In this document: positions 26,913-37,168 of the stretch, piece after piece
Position numbering within the stretch: the first letter of the stretch is position 1
Layout of the letters: each line of letters starts with the position of its first letter
Assembly: GCF_019754295.1 (NCBI RefSeq)
Contig: NZ_VIRV01000014.1
Span: 1-64,000, forward strand
From: Sellimonas caecigallum
GTDB taxonomy: Bacteria > Bacillota > Clostridia > Lachnospirales > Lachnospiraceae
DNA length: 64,000 bases
Reading direction: 5' to 3'
Notes under the pieces: model-generated
What the model saw: the letters and a program-made list of their open reading frames with translations, nothing else
Database searches by the model: none
What the model was told of the DNA's origin: nothing
Program-made: the position numbers and the translations under genes

Positions 26913-27737
26913 ATGGATTGTTCAAAAAAAGTATCAATTATAATGGGTATTTATAATTGTGAATCTACGTTAAATGACTCTATAAAATCAATTATAAATC
27001 AGACATACTCAAATTGGGAATTTATTATTTGTGACGATGGATCAACTGACGATTCGTTTCAGATTGCAAAGAGTTTTGAAGAATCAGATCCTAAAAGGTT
27101 TAAAGTAATTAGAAATAGTAAAAATAGAGGACTAAATGCAACATTAAACCGATGCTTGAAGATTGCAGATGGAGATTATGTGGCAAGAATGGATGGCGAT
27201 GATTTATGTGATCCTGTACGGTTTCAAAAAGAGGTTGATTTTCTTAATTCCCATCCAGAATATGCTATTGTTAGTACGTACATGACTACGTTCGATGAAG
27301 GTGGAGAATGGGGCTGTATTAAAACGCTTGAATATCCTCAAGTGAAGGATTTCCCAATACATGTACCGATGTTTTGTCATGCGGCTTGTATGATTAGGCG
27401 AGAAGCTTTTCTAGACGTACAGGGATATACAGAAGATAAAAGACTATTAAGAGTAGAAGATTATCACTTATGGTACAAATTCTATGCCAAGGGATATAAA
27501 GGATATAATATCCAAGAAGCTTTATATAAAATGCGAGATGATCGGAATGCGCTTCACAGACGAACTGCTCAGGCAAGATTCAATGGTATATATGCAGCAT
27601 TCGTTGGATTCAAAATGGTTCATATTCCAAAATGGATGTATGTCTATGCTATAAAAAATGCAGTAATTGAAATTATTAAGATAATTATTCCGGATTCAAT
27701 GTATGATTTCTTTCATAAAAAAAGGTTAGGACAATGA
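26913..27737 (+). CDS. Glycosyltransferase family 2
   Basis: Compact GT-A glycosyltransferase, 274 aa. It opens with VSIIMGIYNCE and has CDDGSTDDS at about residues 39-47 and the DxD-type metal site RMDGDDL at about 91-97. A later RVEDYHLW segment (about 178-185) supplies the ED-Y type catalytic base typical of inverting GT2 enzymes. Its start lies 2 bases after the previous stop, and its stop overlaps the next start by 4 bases (ATGA), so the three genes are translationally coupled. Confidence 0.9.
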   Translation: MDCSKKVSIIMGIYNCESTLNDSIKSIINQTYSNWEFIICDDGSTDDSFQIAKSFEESDPKRFKVIRNSKNRGLNATLNRCLKIADGDYVARMDGDDLCDPVRFQKEVDFLNSHPEYAIVSTYMTTFDEGGEWGCIKTLEYPQVKDFPIHVPMFCHAACMIRREAFLDVQGYTEDKRLLRVEDYHLWYKFYAKGYKGYNIQEALYKMRDDRNALHRRTAQARFNGIYAAFVGFKMVHIPKWMYVYAIKNAVIEIIKIIIPDSMYDFFHKKRLGQ

Positions 27738-28855
27738 CAAAAGTTTTATTTTTGATTCCCAATCTGGGAAGTGGAGGAGCAGAAAAAGTACTTGTAAATT
27801 TAGTGAATTATATGGATTCTAATGCATTCGACATAACAGTTATGGCTCTTTATAACGAGGGGGTTAATAAAACGGAACTGGCTGAGCATATTCGATATAG
27901 ATATTGTTTTGAATCATCCTTTATCGGGGTGGCTCATGTGCTAAAACTATTTTCTCCGGAAAGATTATTTACTAAATTTATTAATGAAAAATATGACATT
28001 GTTATTTCATATTTAGAAGGTCAGACGGCCAGAATTATAGCGGGATGCAAAAGCCAGGCTAGTAAAAAGGTGTGTTGGATTCATCGCACAATGACAACTA
28101 TGGAAGATGCTGCAAGATTATTTCGGAGTAAAAAAGAGGCGGTGAAATGTTACAGTAGTTTCGATGCAATTGTATCGGTTTCTCAAGATGTTCAGAAGTC
28201 GTTTATGAGATTATTCCCTTTAGAAGAGAGGGGCAAAGTATTATATAATACCAACGAAAGCAATTTTATTTTGCAGGAAGCAACTGAGTGTATAGATAAA
28301 CCTAGCCTTTTTAAAGAGAATGAAATAAAAATTTGTGCTGTTGGAAGTTTGATTCCAGTGAAAGGGTTTGAAAGATTAATAAAAATTCATATAAAATTAC
28401 GAATAGAAGGATATCCAGTTCATACTTACATTTTAGGAGAGGGAAGTGAAAAGAATAATCTTATTAATCTTATACAAAAAAATGGAATGTCCGACAGTAT
28501 TACGTTATTAGGATATCAAAAAAATCCATATAAGTATATGAAACATTGTGATTTATTTGTATGTTCATCATATTCAGAGGGGCTTTCAACGGCTGTAACT
28601 GAGGCATTAATCTTAGGAATTCCCGTAATTACAACCAAGGTATCAGGAATGGAAGAATTACTTGGAAGTAAAAATGAATATGGGATAATTGTAGAAAATG
28701 ATGATATATCACTATATAATGCCCTGAAGTGTATACTCAAGGATAAAGACTTATTGAATTATTATCGTGGACAGGCACGGATACGTGGAAAAAAATTTGA
28801 AACACAAAAAACTGTGAGGGAAATAGAACAATTTTTTGTTAGTCTGATGGAGTAA
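27734..28855 (+). CDS. Glycosyltransferase family 4
   Basis: GT-B glycosyltransferase, 373 aa. The N-terminal signature IPNLGSGGAEKVLVNL (about residues 8-23) is the classic GT4 glycine-rich loop. The C-terminal domain carries VGSLIPVKGFERLI and the Glu-x7-Glu motif EGLSTAVTEALILGIPVI (about 280-297). It overlaps the preceding gene by 4 bases. Very AT-rich, as its neighbours are. Confidence 0.9.
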   Translation: MTKVLFLIPNLGSGGAEKVLVNLVNYMDSNAFDITVMALYNEGVNKTELAEHIRYRYCFESSFIGVAHVLKLFSPERLFTKFINEKYDIVISYLEGQTARIIAGCKSQASKKVCWIHRTMTTMEDAARLFRSKKEAVKCYSSFDAIVSVSQDVQKSFMRLFPLEERGKVLYNTNESNFILQEATECIDKPSLFKENEIKICAVGSLIPVKGFERLIKIHIKLRIEGYPVHTYILGEGSEKNNLINLIQKNGMSDSITLLGYQKNPYKYMKHCDLFVCSSYSEGLSTAVTEALILGIPVITTKVSGMEELLGSKNEYGIIVENDDISLYNALKCILKDKDLLNYYRGQARIRGKKFETQKTVREIEQFFVSLME

Positions 28856-28864
28856 TGATATTAA

Positions 28865-29533
28865 ATGCAAATACTGAGTAAAGTGAAGAAGATATGGGTA
28901 CAATGTAATCCGTTGGCAAAAATTAGAAAAAGGAGTATGAGAAAACAATTACATAATAAAAATATTACGTTTTTATGTCCGAATTGTATTGGAGGTATCC
29001 TATTTCATGATTTAGGACTGCGCTTTATGTCCCCAACTGTAAATTTAATGATGACACAAACAGACTTTGTAAAGTTTGTTCTTAATATGGAATGTTATCT
29101 TAATGAAAAATTTGTATTTTATACGGATCCAGAATATAGTTGTCCTTGTGCACATTTAGGTGATATAGATGTACATTTTACACATTATCATACGGAACAG
29201 GAGGCGGAAAATAAGTGGAAAGACAGGATTAAGCGTATACAAAAAGAAAATATATTTATTTTCCTTGAAGAACGGGATGGTTTGACAAAAGAAGAGATTT
29301 TGAAATTATGTACATTGAAAGTTAAAGGTATTGTAGTATTTACTGCAAATGAATACGAAGATATTCCGTATGCGGTTTTTTTAAAGAAATATCAAAAACA
29401 AGGAGAGGTTGGTAATATTTTAAAAAGATCGATAATCAATGATTCAAGGGAATATGAGCGTTATTTTGATTTTGTAAAATGGTTTAATGATGCTAATGGA
29501 AGCGATTATGATATTTCAACATTTGTGCGTTAA
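28865..29533 (+). CDS. DUF1919 family exopolysaccharide protein
   Basis: Belongs, by my recognition of the opening NITFLCPNCIGGILFHDLGLR (about residues 30-50), to the DUF1919 family, whose members sit in capsule loci of many bacteria. The biochemical role is not established; a transferase acting on the repeat unit has been assumed for the family. Length 222 aa; no signal peptide or membrane helix, so it is cytoplasmic. Conserved-looking Cys pairs (CPNC, CPC) and a central ITVHF-like HFTHYHTEQEA segment are visible. It lies within the glycosyltransferase operon, 9 bases after the previous gene. Confidence 0.75.
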   Translation: MQILSKVKKIWVQCNPLAKIRKRSMRKQLHNKNITFLCPNCIGGILFHDLGLRFMSPTVNLMMTQTDFVKFVLNMECYLNEKFVFYTDPEYSCPCAHLGDIDVHFTHYHTEQEAENKWKDRIKRIQKENIFIFLEERDGLTKEEILKLCTLKVKGIVVFTANEYEDIPYAVFLKKYQKQGEVGNILKRSIINDSREYERYFDFVKWFNDANGSDYDISTFVR

Positions 29534-29551
29534 TAGGTTAAGAGGATGCTT

Positions 29552-30538
29552 ATGATAGATATAGATTATTCTGTAATAATTAGAACAACAGGGAAGGCTC
29601 ATGAAAAATATCAGGGGCTTTTGGATTCGATTAAGAGATTGAAGCCATTACCTAAAGAAGTGATTGTTGTCTTACCGGAAGGATTTGATGTTCCAAATGA
29701 AAATTTAGGGTATGAAACTTTTTATTTTTCGCCTAAAGGGATGGTTATTCAAAGACTAACTGGTATAAGAAAATGCAAAAGTAAATATGCCTTAATTTGT
29801 GATGATGATGTGATGTTTGATGAAAATTTTGTACAGAAATTGTATCGCCCCATCGAAAAAGGGCTTTGTAAAATCTCTATTGCACCGTTGTATTCTTTTC
29901 TACCGCGAAGGGGATTTAATACGATCCTATGTACACTTATGGCAAATGCAGTTCCTACACTGTTTCATCAAAGACGATATATTACGGTGTTACGGTCAAC
30001 AGGATATTCATACAACCGTCATTTAGATCGTAAAAATACAAAATATTATGTGACTCAATCAGCCCCCTGGACTTGTTTTTTTGGAGAAGTACAGACAATA
30101 CGTGATATAAAACTCGAAGATGAAAAATGGTTGGATATGCATGGATATTCGGCTATGGATGATCAGACTATGTTTTATAAAGCGTGGTTGCAAGGAGAAA
30201 AAACAGTGACTGTATCGGACGCTTATTATATCCATTTAGACGCGAAGACCTCGCGGAAGAATAACAGGAATCCGGTTTTCTATTCTTGTGGATTTAACAG
30301 GGTCGTTTTTTGGCATAGATTTATATACAATCAGGAGAAAAATAGAATAAAAAAGGGCTGGGCCTTCGTTTGCTTTAAATATTACTTACTTTGGCTGCTT
30401 CTTTTTGATGTATTTGATGTGTTAAGAAAAAGATTATCGTTAGAAGAATTTAAGGTTAAAAGGAGTGGTTACAGAGAGGGATGGAAGTATTTAGAAACCT
30501 TGGAATATAAAAATTTACCAGCTATATTAAAACATTAA
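29552..30538 (+). CDS. Putative GT-A glycosyltransferase
   Basis: Glycosyltransferase-like protein of about 328 aa. The N-terminus YSVIIRTTGK and the ICDDDVMFDE segment (about residues 88-97) fit a GT-A fold with an acidic metal site. A hydrophobic, Trp/Leu-rich stretch near residues 278-295 may attach it to the membrane. ATG at 29552 is preferred to the ATG at 29546, because AAGAGG abuts the latter. It is more divergent from standard GT2 than its neighbours, so donor class is uncertain. Confidence 0.7.
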   Translation: MIDIDYSVIIRTTGKAHEKYQGLLDSIKRLKPLPKEVIVVLPEGFDVPNENLGYETFYFSPKGMVIQRLTGIRKCKSKYALICDDDVMFDENFVQKLYRPIEKGLCKISIAPLYSFLPRRGFNTILCTLMANAVPTLFHQRRYITVLRSTGYSYNRHLDRKNTKYYVTQSAPWTCFFGEVQTIRDIKLEDEKWLDMHGYSAMDDQTMFYKAWLQGEKTVTVSDAYYIHLDAKTSRKNNRNPVFYSCGFNRVVFWHRFIYNQEKNRIKKGWAFVCFKYYLLWLLLFDVFDVLRKRLSLEEFKVKRSGYREGWKYLETLEYKNLPAILKH

Positions 30539-30585
30539 TGTAAAGACTTGATTGAGGGTTTAATGTTAAGGTGGGGTAAAACAGT

Positions 30586-31557
30586 ATGGATTTGATTAGT
30601 GTTATTGTTACTTGCTATAATGGTGAGAAGTATATTAAAGATTGTTTGGAAAGTATTTGCAGACAGACGTATAAGAATTTGCAGATTATTATTGTTGACG
30701 ATGGGTCACAAGATAAAAGCTGGAGTATTATTCAACAGTATGCGTCAAAAGATACTCGTATAACTGCAATATCGAAAAAAAATGGAGGAGTTTCTTCGGC
30801 TAGAAATTGTGGGTTGAAATGTGCAAGAGGAAAATATATTTCTTTTATTGATGGCGACGATACAATAGAGCCTGACATGTATGAATTCCTTATGCAATAT
30901 ATTATGCGGTATAAAGTGAGTATAGTACATTGTGCTTACAATAGAGTTGAACAGGACAGAACAATTCCCGTTAACGGAACTGGGAAAATATACGTTCAAA
31001 ATCGAGAAGAAGCATTAAAATGTGTGATATTAGGCGAAATTTTTGTGGGGAGTCTGTGTAATAAGCTGTTTAACCGAGAACTGTTTAATGGAATATATTT
31101 TGATGAATCGCTGAAGATCAATGAAGATATTTTAGTAGCATATTATCTATTTAATAAGGCGGAAAAGTCAGTATATATAGATGTGCCAAAGTATAATTAC
31201 ATTATTCATAAGAGTTCGGCTTGCAATACAGAGAGTGTAATAAAAAAGGGTAAGGACACTGTTAAGGTCGCCGGGATTATTTATAATGATTGTTTAAATA
31301 CGCCAATGGAATCATGGGCACGAGAAAGATTGGTAAATATGCTGATTTTTCAATATAGAACAACCTCTAAGTATTCAAGAGAATCAAAGAAGAAAATAAA
31401 GAATATAAGCGGAGATATTTGGAAGATGTATCGAGCAGGGACAAACTGGAGTCAAAGAATAAAAATTAATGTATATCTTCTACATTATGTCCCTTTTTTA
31501 TATAAGATTCTATATCAGGTAAATGACAAATTAAGAAAACCGAATTGGGATGTTTGA
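30586..31557 (+). CDS. Glycosyltransferase family 2
   Basis: GT-A glycosyltransferase, 323 aa. It has LISVIVTCYNGEKYI at the N-terminus, VDDGSQDKS (about residues 37-45) and the metal site FIDGDD (about 88-93). A later NEDILVAYYLF segment (about 179-189) supplies the usual catalytic acidic residue. The last base of its TGA stop is the first base of the next ATG, so the two genes are coupled. Confidence 0.9.
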   Translation: MDLISVIVTCYNGEKYIKDCLESICRQTYKNLQIIIVDDGSQDKSWSIIQQYASKDTRITAISKKNGGVSSARNCGLKCARGKYISFIDGDDTIEPDMYEFLMQYIMRYKVSIVHCAYNRVEQDRTIPVNGTGKIYVQNREEALKCVILGEIFVGSLCNKLFNRELFNGIYFDESLKINEDILVAYYLFNKAEKSVYIDVPKYNYIIHKSSACNTESVIKKGKDTVKVAGIIYNDCLNTPMESWARERLVNMLIFQYRTTSKYSRESKKKIKNISGDIWKMYRAGTNWSQRIKINVYLLHYVPFLYKILYQVNDKLRKPNWDV

Positions 31558-32531
31558 TGATGGATAAAGAGAAACTCAGTATTATAGTTCCTGTCTATAA
31601 AGTGGAACAATATTTAGATGAATGTATAAAATCTCTAGTTAATCAAAGTTATAAAAATATAGAAATTATTTTGATTGATGATGGTTCTCCTGATCGGAGT
31701 GGAGAAATTTGTGATGATTGGGCGCGTAATGACAACCGTATATATGTTATTCATAAAAGCAATGAAGGGGCTGCAAAGGCAAGAAATGAAGGTCTTAGGA
31801 TTGCTAGTGGTAAATATATAGGATTTGTAGATAGCGATGATTATGCTTCTCCATATATGTTTGAAACGCTAATTCATTTAATGAGCTCTTATCATTGCGA
31901 TATAGCAGAATGTGGTTTCTGTAAAACGGATACTAGCCATTTGAAATTCGACAAAAATATAATTGATATGCCTAAGATTGTTGATTCTGAGACTGCATTA
32001 AAATATCATATACAGGATAAATTATTTAAACAGACTATATGGAATAAAGTGTATAATAAATCTGTAATTGTTCCGTTTACAGAAGGTAAATATATTGATG
32101 ATGAATTTTGGGTGTATCAGGTAATCGGAAAAAGTAAACGATTAATTTCTGTTAATGCTAAAATGTATGCATATAGGCAACAGGAGCAAAGTGTGATGCA
32201 TGCAGGATATTCATTGAAAAGACTTGATGCATTGGAAGCAAAAAAAAGGCGGTGCGAATATATTAATATTAATTTTCCATCTTTAGATATAGAAGCAAGG
32301 AACAGTTTATTTTTCAGTTGTGTTTATCAATATCAGATGGTCTTAAAATATCTATCTGGAAAAGATAAAAAAGACGCAATTTGCATTATTATGAAGTATG
32401 TGAAAGAATCTCAAATAAAAATGAAAGATTTAAGCATAGTACCATGGAAACAAAAAATATGGGGGATTTTGCTAAAGATATCTTTTAGTGGAACATGCAG
32501 GATTAGAAATATATTACATTATGGATTTTAG
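31557..32531 (+). CDS. Glycosyltransferase family 2
   Basis: GT-A glycosyltransferase, about 324 aa. Motifs: LSIIVPVYKVEQYL, IDDGSPDRS (about residues 36-44) and FVDSDDY (about 87-93). The YIDDEFWVYQV segment carries the catalytic acidic pair. ATG at 31557 overlaps the previous stop; upstream in-frame codons from 31545 have no ribosome site. Closely similar in layout to the gene at 37169, as expected from duplication and divergence in capsule loci. Confidence 0.9.
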   Translation: MMDKEKLSIIVPVYKVEQYLDECIKSLVNQSYKNIEIILIDDGSPDRSGEICDDWARNDNRIYVIHKSNEGAAKARNEGLRIASGKYIGFVDSDDYASPYMFETLIHLMSSYHCDIAECGFCKTDTSHLKFDKNIIDMPKIVDSETALKYHIQDKLFKQTIWNKVYNKSVIVPFTEGKYIDDEFWVYQVIGKSKRLISVNAKMYAYRQQEQSVMHAGYSLKRLDALEAKKRRCEYININFPSLDIEARNSLFFSCVYQYQMVLKYLSGKDKKDAICIIMKYVKESQIKMKDLSIVPWKQKIWGILLKISFSGTCRIRNILHYGF

Positions 32532-32548
32532 TGACTTGAGGGAATAAG

Positions 32549-33436
32549 ATGAAAGTTACAGTTTTTACACCTACATATAATAGGGCCTATATTTTAGAAA
32601 GGTTGTATAATTCATTAAAACGACAGACTCTTTACGATTTTGAATGGCTTGTACTTGATGATGGATCGACAGATTCTACAAGTCGGTTGTTTGAAAAATG
32701 GAAAAAGGAAAAATTACCTTTTAACATAGTTTACTATAAAAAAGACAATGGAGGTAAATGCAGGGCAATAAATTGGGGGCTCCAATATGCCAGAGGAGAG
32801 TTGTTTTTAGTTGTGGATTCAGATGATTATTTGTCAGAGGATGCAATAGAAAAGATTGCAGAGTGGTCAAACACAATTAAAGAAAAAGAACAGTTTTGTG
32901 GATTTGCTGGGAATTGGAGTTACGGAGGTAGAGAATCTGAGAATCCTTTATTTGATGTCAAATATAAAGACTGCACATTTTTGGATCGTTATCCAAGAAA
33001 AGAAAATGACTTTTTTTTTATAGGACACGACCGTGCGTGGATCTTTTATACAGAAGTCCATAGAAAATATTTATACCCTGTATTTCCAGACGAAAAGTTT
33101 ATGACTGAAGCGGTTGTTTGGAATCGGATGGCAAAAGATGGGTTAAAGATTCGGTGTTTTAATGATGTTATTTATTATTGTGAGCATCAAGAAGATGGAT
33201 TGACTAATTCTAGCAGGAGCAATTTCCTTAATAATCCAAAAGGGTATGGCTTGTGGTTGTCTGAAAGAAGTAAAATCTTAAAAGAATCCTATAGACAGAG
33301 ATTGAGGATGTATTATTCATTTGCTTGCGATTTAGAAGGAAAAACATGTAAAGACATTGCGACATTTATTAATACATCGTATTTCTTAATTTTATTATGC
33401 CGTTTTATCCATAATGTTTTGAAGAAAATGAAATAA
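32549..33436 (+). CDS. Glycosyltransferase family 2
   Basis: GT-A glycosyltransferase, 295 aa. Motifs: VTVFTPTYNRAYIL at the N-terminus, LDDGSTDST (about residues 36-44), then VVDSDDYL (about 89-96). The segment KFMTEAVVWNRMA (about 188-200) matches the acidic acceptor-base region. The opening TYNRA type differs from the VYxxE type of its neighbours, suggesting another donor or linkage. Small 17-base gap to the previous gene. Confidence 0.9.
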   Translation: MKVTVFTPTYNRAYILERLYNSLKRQTLYDFEWLVLDDGSTDSTSRLFEKWKKEKLPFNIVYYKKDNGGKCRAINWGLQYARGELFLVVDSDDYLSEDAIEKIAEWSNTIKEKEQFCGFAGNWSYGGRESENPLFDVKYKDCTFLDRYPRKENDFFFIGHDRAWIFYTEVHRKYLYPVFPDEKFMTEAVVWNRMAKDGLKIRCFNDVIYYCEHQEDGLTNSSRSNFLNNPKGYGLWLSERSKILKESYRQRLRMYYSFACDLEGKTCKDIATFINTSYFLILLCRFIHNVLKKMK

Positions 33437-33458
33437 GTTATGAAAGCAACAGACAGTG

Positions 33459-34460
33459 ATGATGAAGATATGTTTTATAATTCCATACTTTGGTACATTA
33501 CCTAATTATTTTCCACTTTTTTTAAAATCATGTAACTACAATCCAGGCATAGACTGGCTGATTTTTAGTGACGATGTCAACGAATATAGCTATCCATCAA
33601 ATGTACATAAGGTTACTATGTCATTTTCAGAGATTCAAGAGAAAATCCGTGAGAAATTTGATTTTGAGATAAGACTGAAAGCACCTTATAAACTGTGTGA
33701 CTATAAAGTTGCATATGGATTTATATTTGAAGAATATTTAAAGCCGTATGATTTCTGGGGATATTGTGATATTGATCTTATATTTGGAAATATTCGCAAG
33801 TTTATACCTGAATCAATATTGGAGCAATATGATAAAATAGGGCATCTAGGACATTTTTCTTTATATAAAAATTCATTTGATAATAATACCATATTCATGG
33901 AACATGTTGGAGGAAGAAAAAGGTATAAGGAAGTTTTTTCAACAGACAGAGTATGCGTATTTGATGAGTGGGACGAAGTAAGCATAAACGATATTTTTTT
34001 AAGAAAAGGGAAAAAAATATATTTAAAAACAATTTGGGCAGATATATATCCTTTTGATAGTTATATGAGAATGGTGGAATACGATACCGATTTGAGGTTA
34101 AGTATAAAAGGAAATGAGAATTGCTTTTTTTATTGGAATAATGGCATACTATTTGCAAAATGGAAAACCTTTCTTAAACAAGATGAAAAAGAAGTTATGT
34201 ATGTTCATTTGCAAAAGAGAAAGATGAGTATGGAAAATAACCTTGTTTACGCCAAATCTTTTTATGTTTTTCCAGATAAATTTCTAGATGGGAATAAGAA
34301 TGTAAAATATCAGTATTTTATTAGTTGTACTTTGCGGAAAATATTCAATATAAAAAAAGCTATTCATGGATATTATACACTAAGATATTGGCTGATAAAA
34401 ACAACAAGTCCATTGCGACATAAAATAAAGAACTATGCGACAAAACAAGTAGGTGATTAA
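33459..34460 (+). CDS. DUF6625-type putative glycosyltransferase
   Basis: Protein of about 333 aa opening ICFIIPYFGTLPNYFPLFL. A YCDIDLIFGN segment (about residues 105-114) supplies a DxD-type metal site, and a late YVHLQKRKM segment (about 247-255) carries a histidine commonly seen in capsular transferases of this kind. I assign it to the DUF6625 group by these features; its donor is unknown. Start ATG at 33459 or 33462 has only a weak ribosome site. The next gene starts across its stop codon. Confidence 0.72.
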   Translation: MMKICFIIPYFGTLPNYFPLFLKSCNYNPGIDWLIFSDDVNEYSYPSNVHKVTMSFSEIQEKIREKFDFEIRLKAPYKLCDYKVAYGFIFEEYLKPYDFWGYCDIDLIFGNIRKFIPESILEQYDKIGHLGHFSLYKNSFDNNTIFMEHVGGRKRYKEVFSTDRVCVFDEWDEVSINDIFLRKGKKIYLKTIWADIYPFDSYMRMVEYDTDLRLSIKGNENCFFYWNNGILFAKWKTFLKQDEKEVMYVHLQKRKMSMENNLVYAKSFYVFPDKFLDGNKNVKYQYFISCTLRKIFNIKKAIHGYYTLRYWLIKTTSPLRHKIKNYATKQVGD

Positions 34461-34461
34461 A

Positions 34462-35619
34462 ATGAAAAACGTTAAGTTGTATACACATAGTGGAAGTGAA
34501 AATCATGGGTGTGAAGCAATTGTAAGGGCAACGGCACAATTGTTGCCTTATAATCTGGATTTGTATTCTTTGTCACCGGAAGAAGATAAAAAATATCTTA
34601 TTAATGAAAAAATAAATATTATCCGAGATAAAGTAGTCGAATTGCAGAAGCCTACATTGAAATATTACCTTTCGGCTGTGGAAATAAAATCGAGACATAC
34701 GACTATACTCAGTACTAGATTTCGAAGGCCAGCATTGTTTTCAGATGTGCAAAAGGATGATCTGTTCCTTTCTATAGGGGGAGATAATTACTGTTATGCT
34801 GGTACAGAGGTCTTAGGAGATATTAATTATTTATTGCATAAAAAGGGCGCCAAAACCGTTCTCTGGGGGTGTTCAATTGATCCGGATGTTTTAAAGAAAA
34901 ATGTAGTTGAAGATCTGAATAGATATAATTTAATCACGGTAAGAGAAAGTCTAACCTATGAAGCTTTGCAACAAAAAGGAATAAAAAATTTGATTTTATG
35001 TTCTGACCCAGCTTTTACTTTGCGGATAGAGGAGACAACATTGCCAGAGGGGTGCGTTCCAGAAAAAATGGTGGGCATTAATGTCAGTCCATTGGTTGAA
35101 CAATGTGGGGAAGATACGTTGGTTATTGATAATTATATAAAATTAGTTAAATATATCTTAACTGAGACAGATTTTTCTGTGATATTAATCCCACATGTCG
35201 TTTGGGATTATAGTGATGACAGAAAGAGCCTTAACAAACTTATGGAGAAATTTAAAGATTCAGGTAGAGTTTATATGATTCCCGACTGTAATTGTATGCA
35301 GTTAAAAGGTTATATTTCAAAATGCAGGTTTTTTGTAGGGGCAAGGACACATGCCACAATAGCGGCATATTCTACAGAGGTTCCTACACTTGTAGTTGGA
35401 TATTCTATAAAGGCAAGAGGAATAGCTAAAGATATTTTTGGAACAGACGAGAATTATGTAATCTCAGCGCAAAACTTTGGAACGGAGAATGATCTTAAGA
35501 ATGCTTTTGTATGGTGCTTGGATCGGGAGAAGGAAATTAAAAATCATTTGAAAAGAATAATGCCTGCTTATTGTAATAAGGCATATTTGGCAGCTGATGC
35601 TTTAGAAAAACTTATTTAG
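34462..35619 (+). CDS. Polysaccharide pyruvyl transferase family protein (WcaK/CsaB-like)
   Basis: Transfers pyruvate from phosphoenolpyruvate as a ketal to a sugar of the repeat unit. It has about 385 aa with a Rossmann-like start VKLYTHSGSENHGCEAIV (about residues 3-20). A conserved LSIGGDNYCY (about 102-111) and a C-terminal VGARTHATIAAYS segment (about 292-304) carry the conserved Arg and His. ATG at 34462 has AGGTGAT just before it; the earlier GTG at 34453 is not needed. It is one gene away from the flippase and near the FrhB-like gene, a common trio in such loci. Confidence 0.88.
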   Translation: MKNVKLYTHSGSENHGCEAIVRATAQLLPYNLDLYSLSPEEDKKYLINEKINIIRDKVVELQKPTLKYYLSAVEIKSRHTTILSTRFRRPALFSDVQKDDLFLSIGGDNYCYAGTEVLGDINYLLHKKGAKTVLWGCSIDPDVLKKNVVEDLNRYNLITVRESLTYEALQQKGIKNLILCSDPAFTLRIEETTLPEGCVPEKMVGINVSPLVEQCGEDTLVIDNYIKLVKYILTETDFSVILIPHVVWDYSDDRKSLNKLMEKFKDSGRVYMIPDCNCMQLKGYISKCRFFVGARTHATIAAYSTEVPTLVVGYSIKARGIAKDIFGTDENYVISAQNFGTENDLKNAFVWCLDREKEIKNHLKRIMPAYCNKAYLAADALEKLI

Positions 35620-35622
35620 GAG

Positions 35623-37158
35623 ATGCCTAGAAAGATGAAAGTAAATCAATTACGTGCTGGTGTTGTAATGACCTACTTGAATATTGGTTTGGGAAGCCTT
35701 ATTCCGATTATTTATACTCCAATTATGCTGAGAATACTAGGGCAGGCAGAATATGGATTATATAGCCTTGCCAATTCTGTAGTTGGCTATCTGTCATTAT
35801 TGACCTTTGGGCTAGGGAGTACTATTGTTCGTTATGTAGCTAAATATAGAGCAGAGGGGGATAAAGATGGAGAAGAGAAAGCGATAGGGCTTTTTATTGT
35901 AATGTATTGCTTTCTGGCAATTTTAGTATTAATTGGAGGAGCTGTTATTTCATGCAATGTAGAACCTATTTTTCATAGAGGGCTGTCAAAAGCGGAAATT
36001 GAAAAAATTGCTGTTTTGGTTCAAATAATGGCATTTAATACAGCTATATCTTTTCCGATTAGCGTATTTGGAAGTATAATCATGGCCCATGAACAATATA
36101 TATATCGGCAAGCAGTTAATATCTTGTCAACAGTAGCTGTTCCTTGTGTGAATATTGTTGTGTTATATATGGGCTTAGGATCTATTGGCTTGTCGATTGT
36201 TAGCACTGCGTTGCAGTTTTTAATGTTGCCATTAAATGCAGGATATTGTTTTAAAGTTCTTAAAATAAAACCGCAATTTAAACATCTTCCGATTACATTA
36301 ATTAAAGAACTGGTAAGATTTTCTTTTTTTGTATTTGTTGGCTCGATTGTCGATATGCTATTTTGGGCAACTGATAAAGTTATTTTAGGTATGTTTACAA
36401 GTACAGCAGTTGTTGCAGTGTATAACATAGGAGTTACATTTAACACTATGATGACAAGTATTTCAACAGCTTTCTCAGGTGTTTTAACACCTAAAATAAC
36501 GGTTATGGTTACAAAACATGCTCAGCCAGAACAACTTACAGAATTATTTATTCGTATTGGAAGATTACAATATCTTATAATTGCCTTGGCTTTATCAGGA
36601 TTTATTGTTTTTGGGCGTGAGTTTATATTGTTATGGGCTGGGCCTAGATATGAGCAGGCGTATTATATTGCGATAATTACGTTAATTCCGCTATCAATTC
36701 CGTTGATACAAAATACGGGGTTGAGTATTGTAATTGCTCAGAATAAGCATCAGTTTAGAAGTATTGTTTACTTAATTATTGCTATTGTTAATGTTATGAG
36801 TACATATTGTGTTGTTCCATATTTAGGAGGGGTAGGGGCTGCACTTTGTTCTGCTATTTCTTATATTATAGGACAAGGAGTGATTATGAATATTTACTAT
36901 TATAAAGTGACTATGATTAATATTCCTCTCTTTTGGAAAAATATTATTTTATTGACCATTATTCCATTCATAATGACAATAGCTGGACTTTGTGTTTTTT
37001 ACTATTTTAAATTGAATTCATGGTTAATTTTATTTAGTGCAATTATTATTTATTCCTTGCTTTACATTTTGCTTATGTTTAAATTTTCCATGAATTCTTA
37101 TGAAAAAGATATAATATGGAAACCACTATCGAAAATAATATTTAAGGGGAGGAAATAG
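35623..37158 (+). CDS. wzx: Oligosaccharide flippase (Wzx, MOP superfamily)
   Basis: Moves the undecaprenyl-linked repeat unit across the membrane. A 511-aa protein with about 14 hydrophobic helices. The N-terminal RILGQAEYGLYSLANSVVGYL (about residues 34-54) is the typical Wzx/RfbX signature. AGGAG directly abuts the ATG at 35623, so the ATG at 35635 (four codons later) may be the real start. It is the only flippase in the locus, supporting a Wzx/Wzy-type pathway. Confidence 0.92.
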   Translation: MPRKMKVNQLRAGVVMTYLNIGLGSLIPIIYTPIMLRILGQAEYGLYSLANSVVGYLSLLTFGLGSTIVRYVAKYRAEGDKDGEEKAIGLFIVMYCFLAILVLIGGAVISCNVEPIFHRGLSKAEIEKIAVLVQIMAFNTAISFPISVFGSIIMAHEQYIYRQAVNILSTVAVPCVNIVVLYMGLGSIGLSIVSTALQFLMLPLNAGYCFKVLKIKPQFKHLPITLIKELVRFSFFVFVGSIVDMLFWATDKVILGMFTSTAVVAVYNIGVTFNTMMTSISTAFSGVLTPKITVMVTKHAQPEQLTELFIRIGRLQYLIIALALSGFIVFGREFILLWAGPRYEQAYYIAIITLIPLSIPLIQNTGLSIVIAQNKHQFRSIVYLIIAIVNVMSTYCVVPYLGGVGAALCSAISYIIGQGVIMNIYYYKVTMINIPLFWKNIILLTIIPFIMTIAGLCVFYYFKLNSWLILFSAIIIYSLLYILLMFKFSMNSYEKDIIWKPLSKIIFKGRK

Positions 37159-37168
37159 ACAAGAAAAA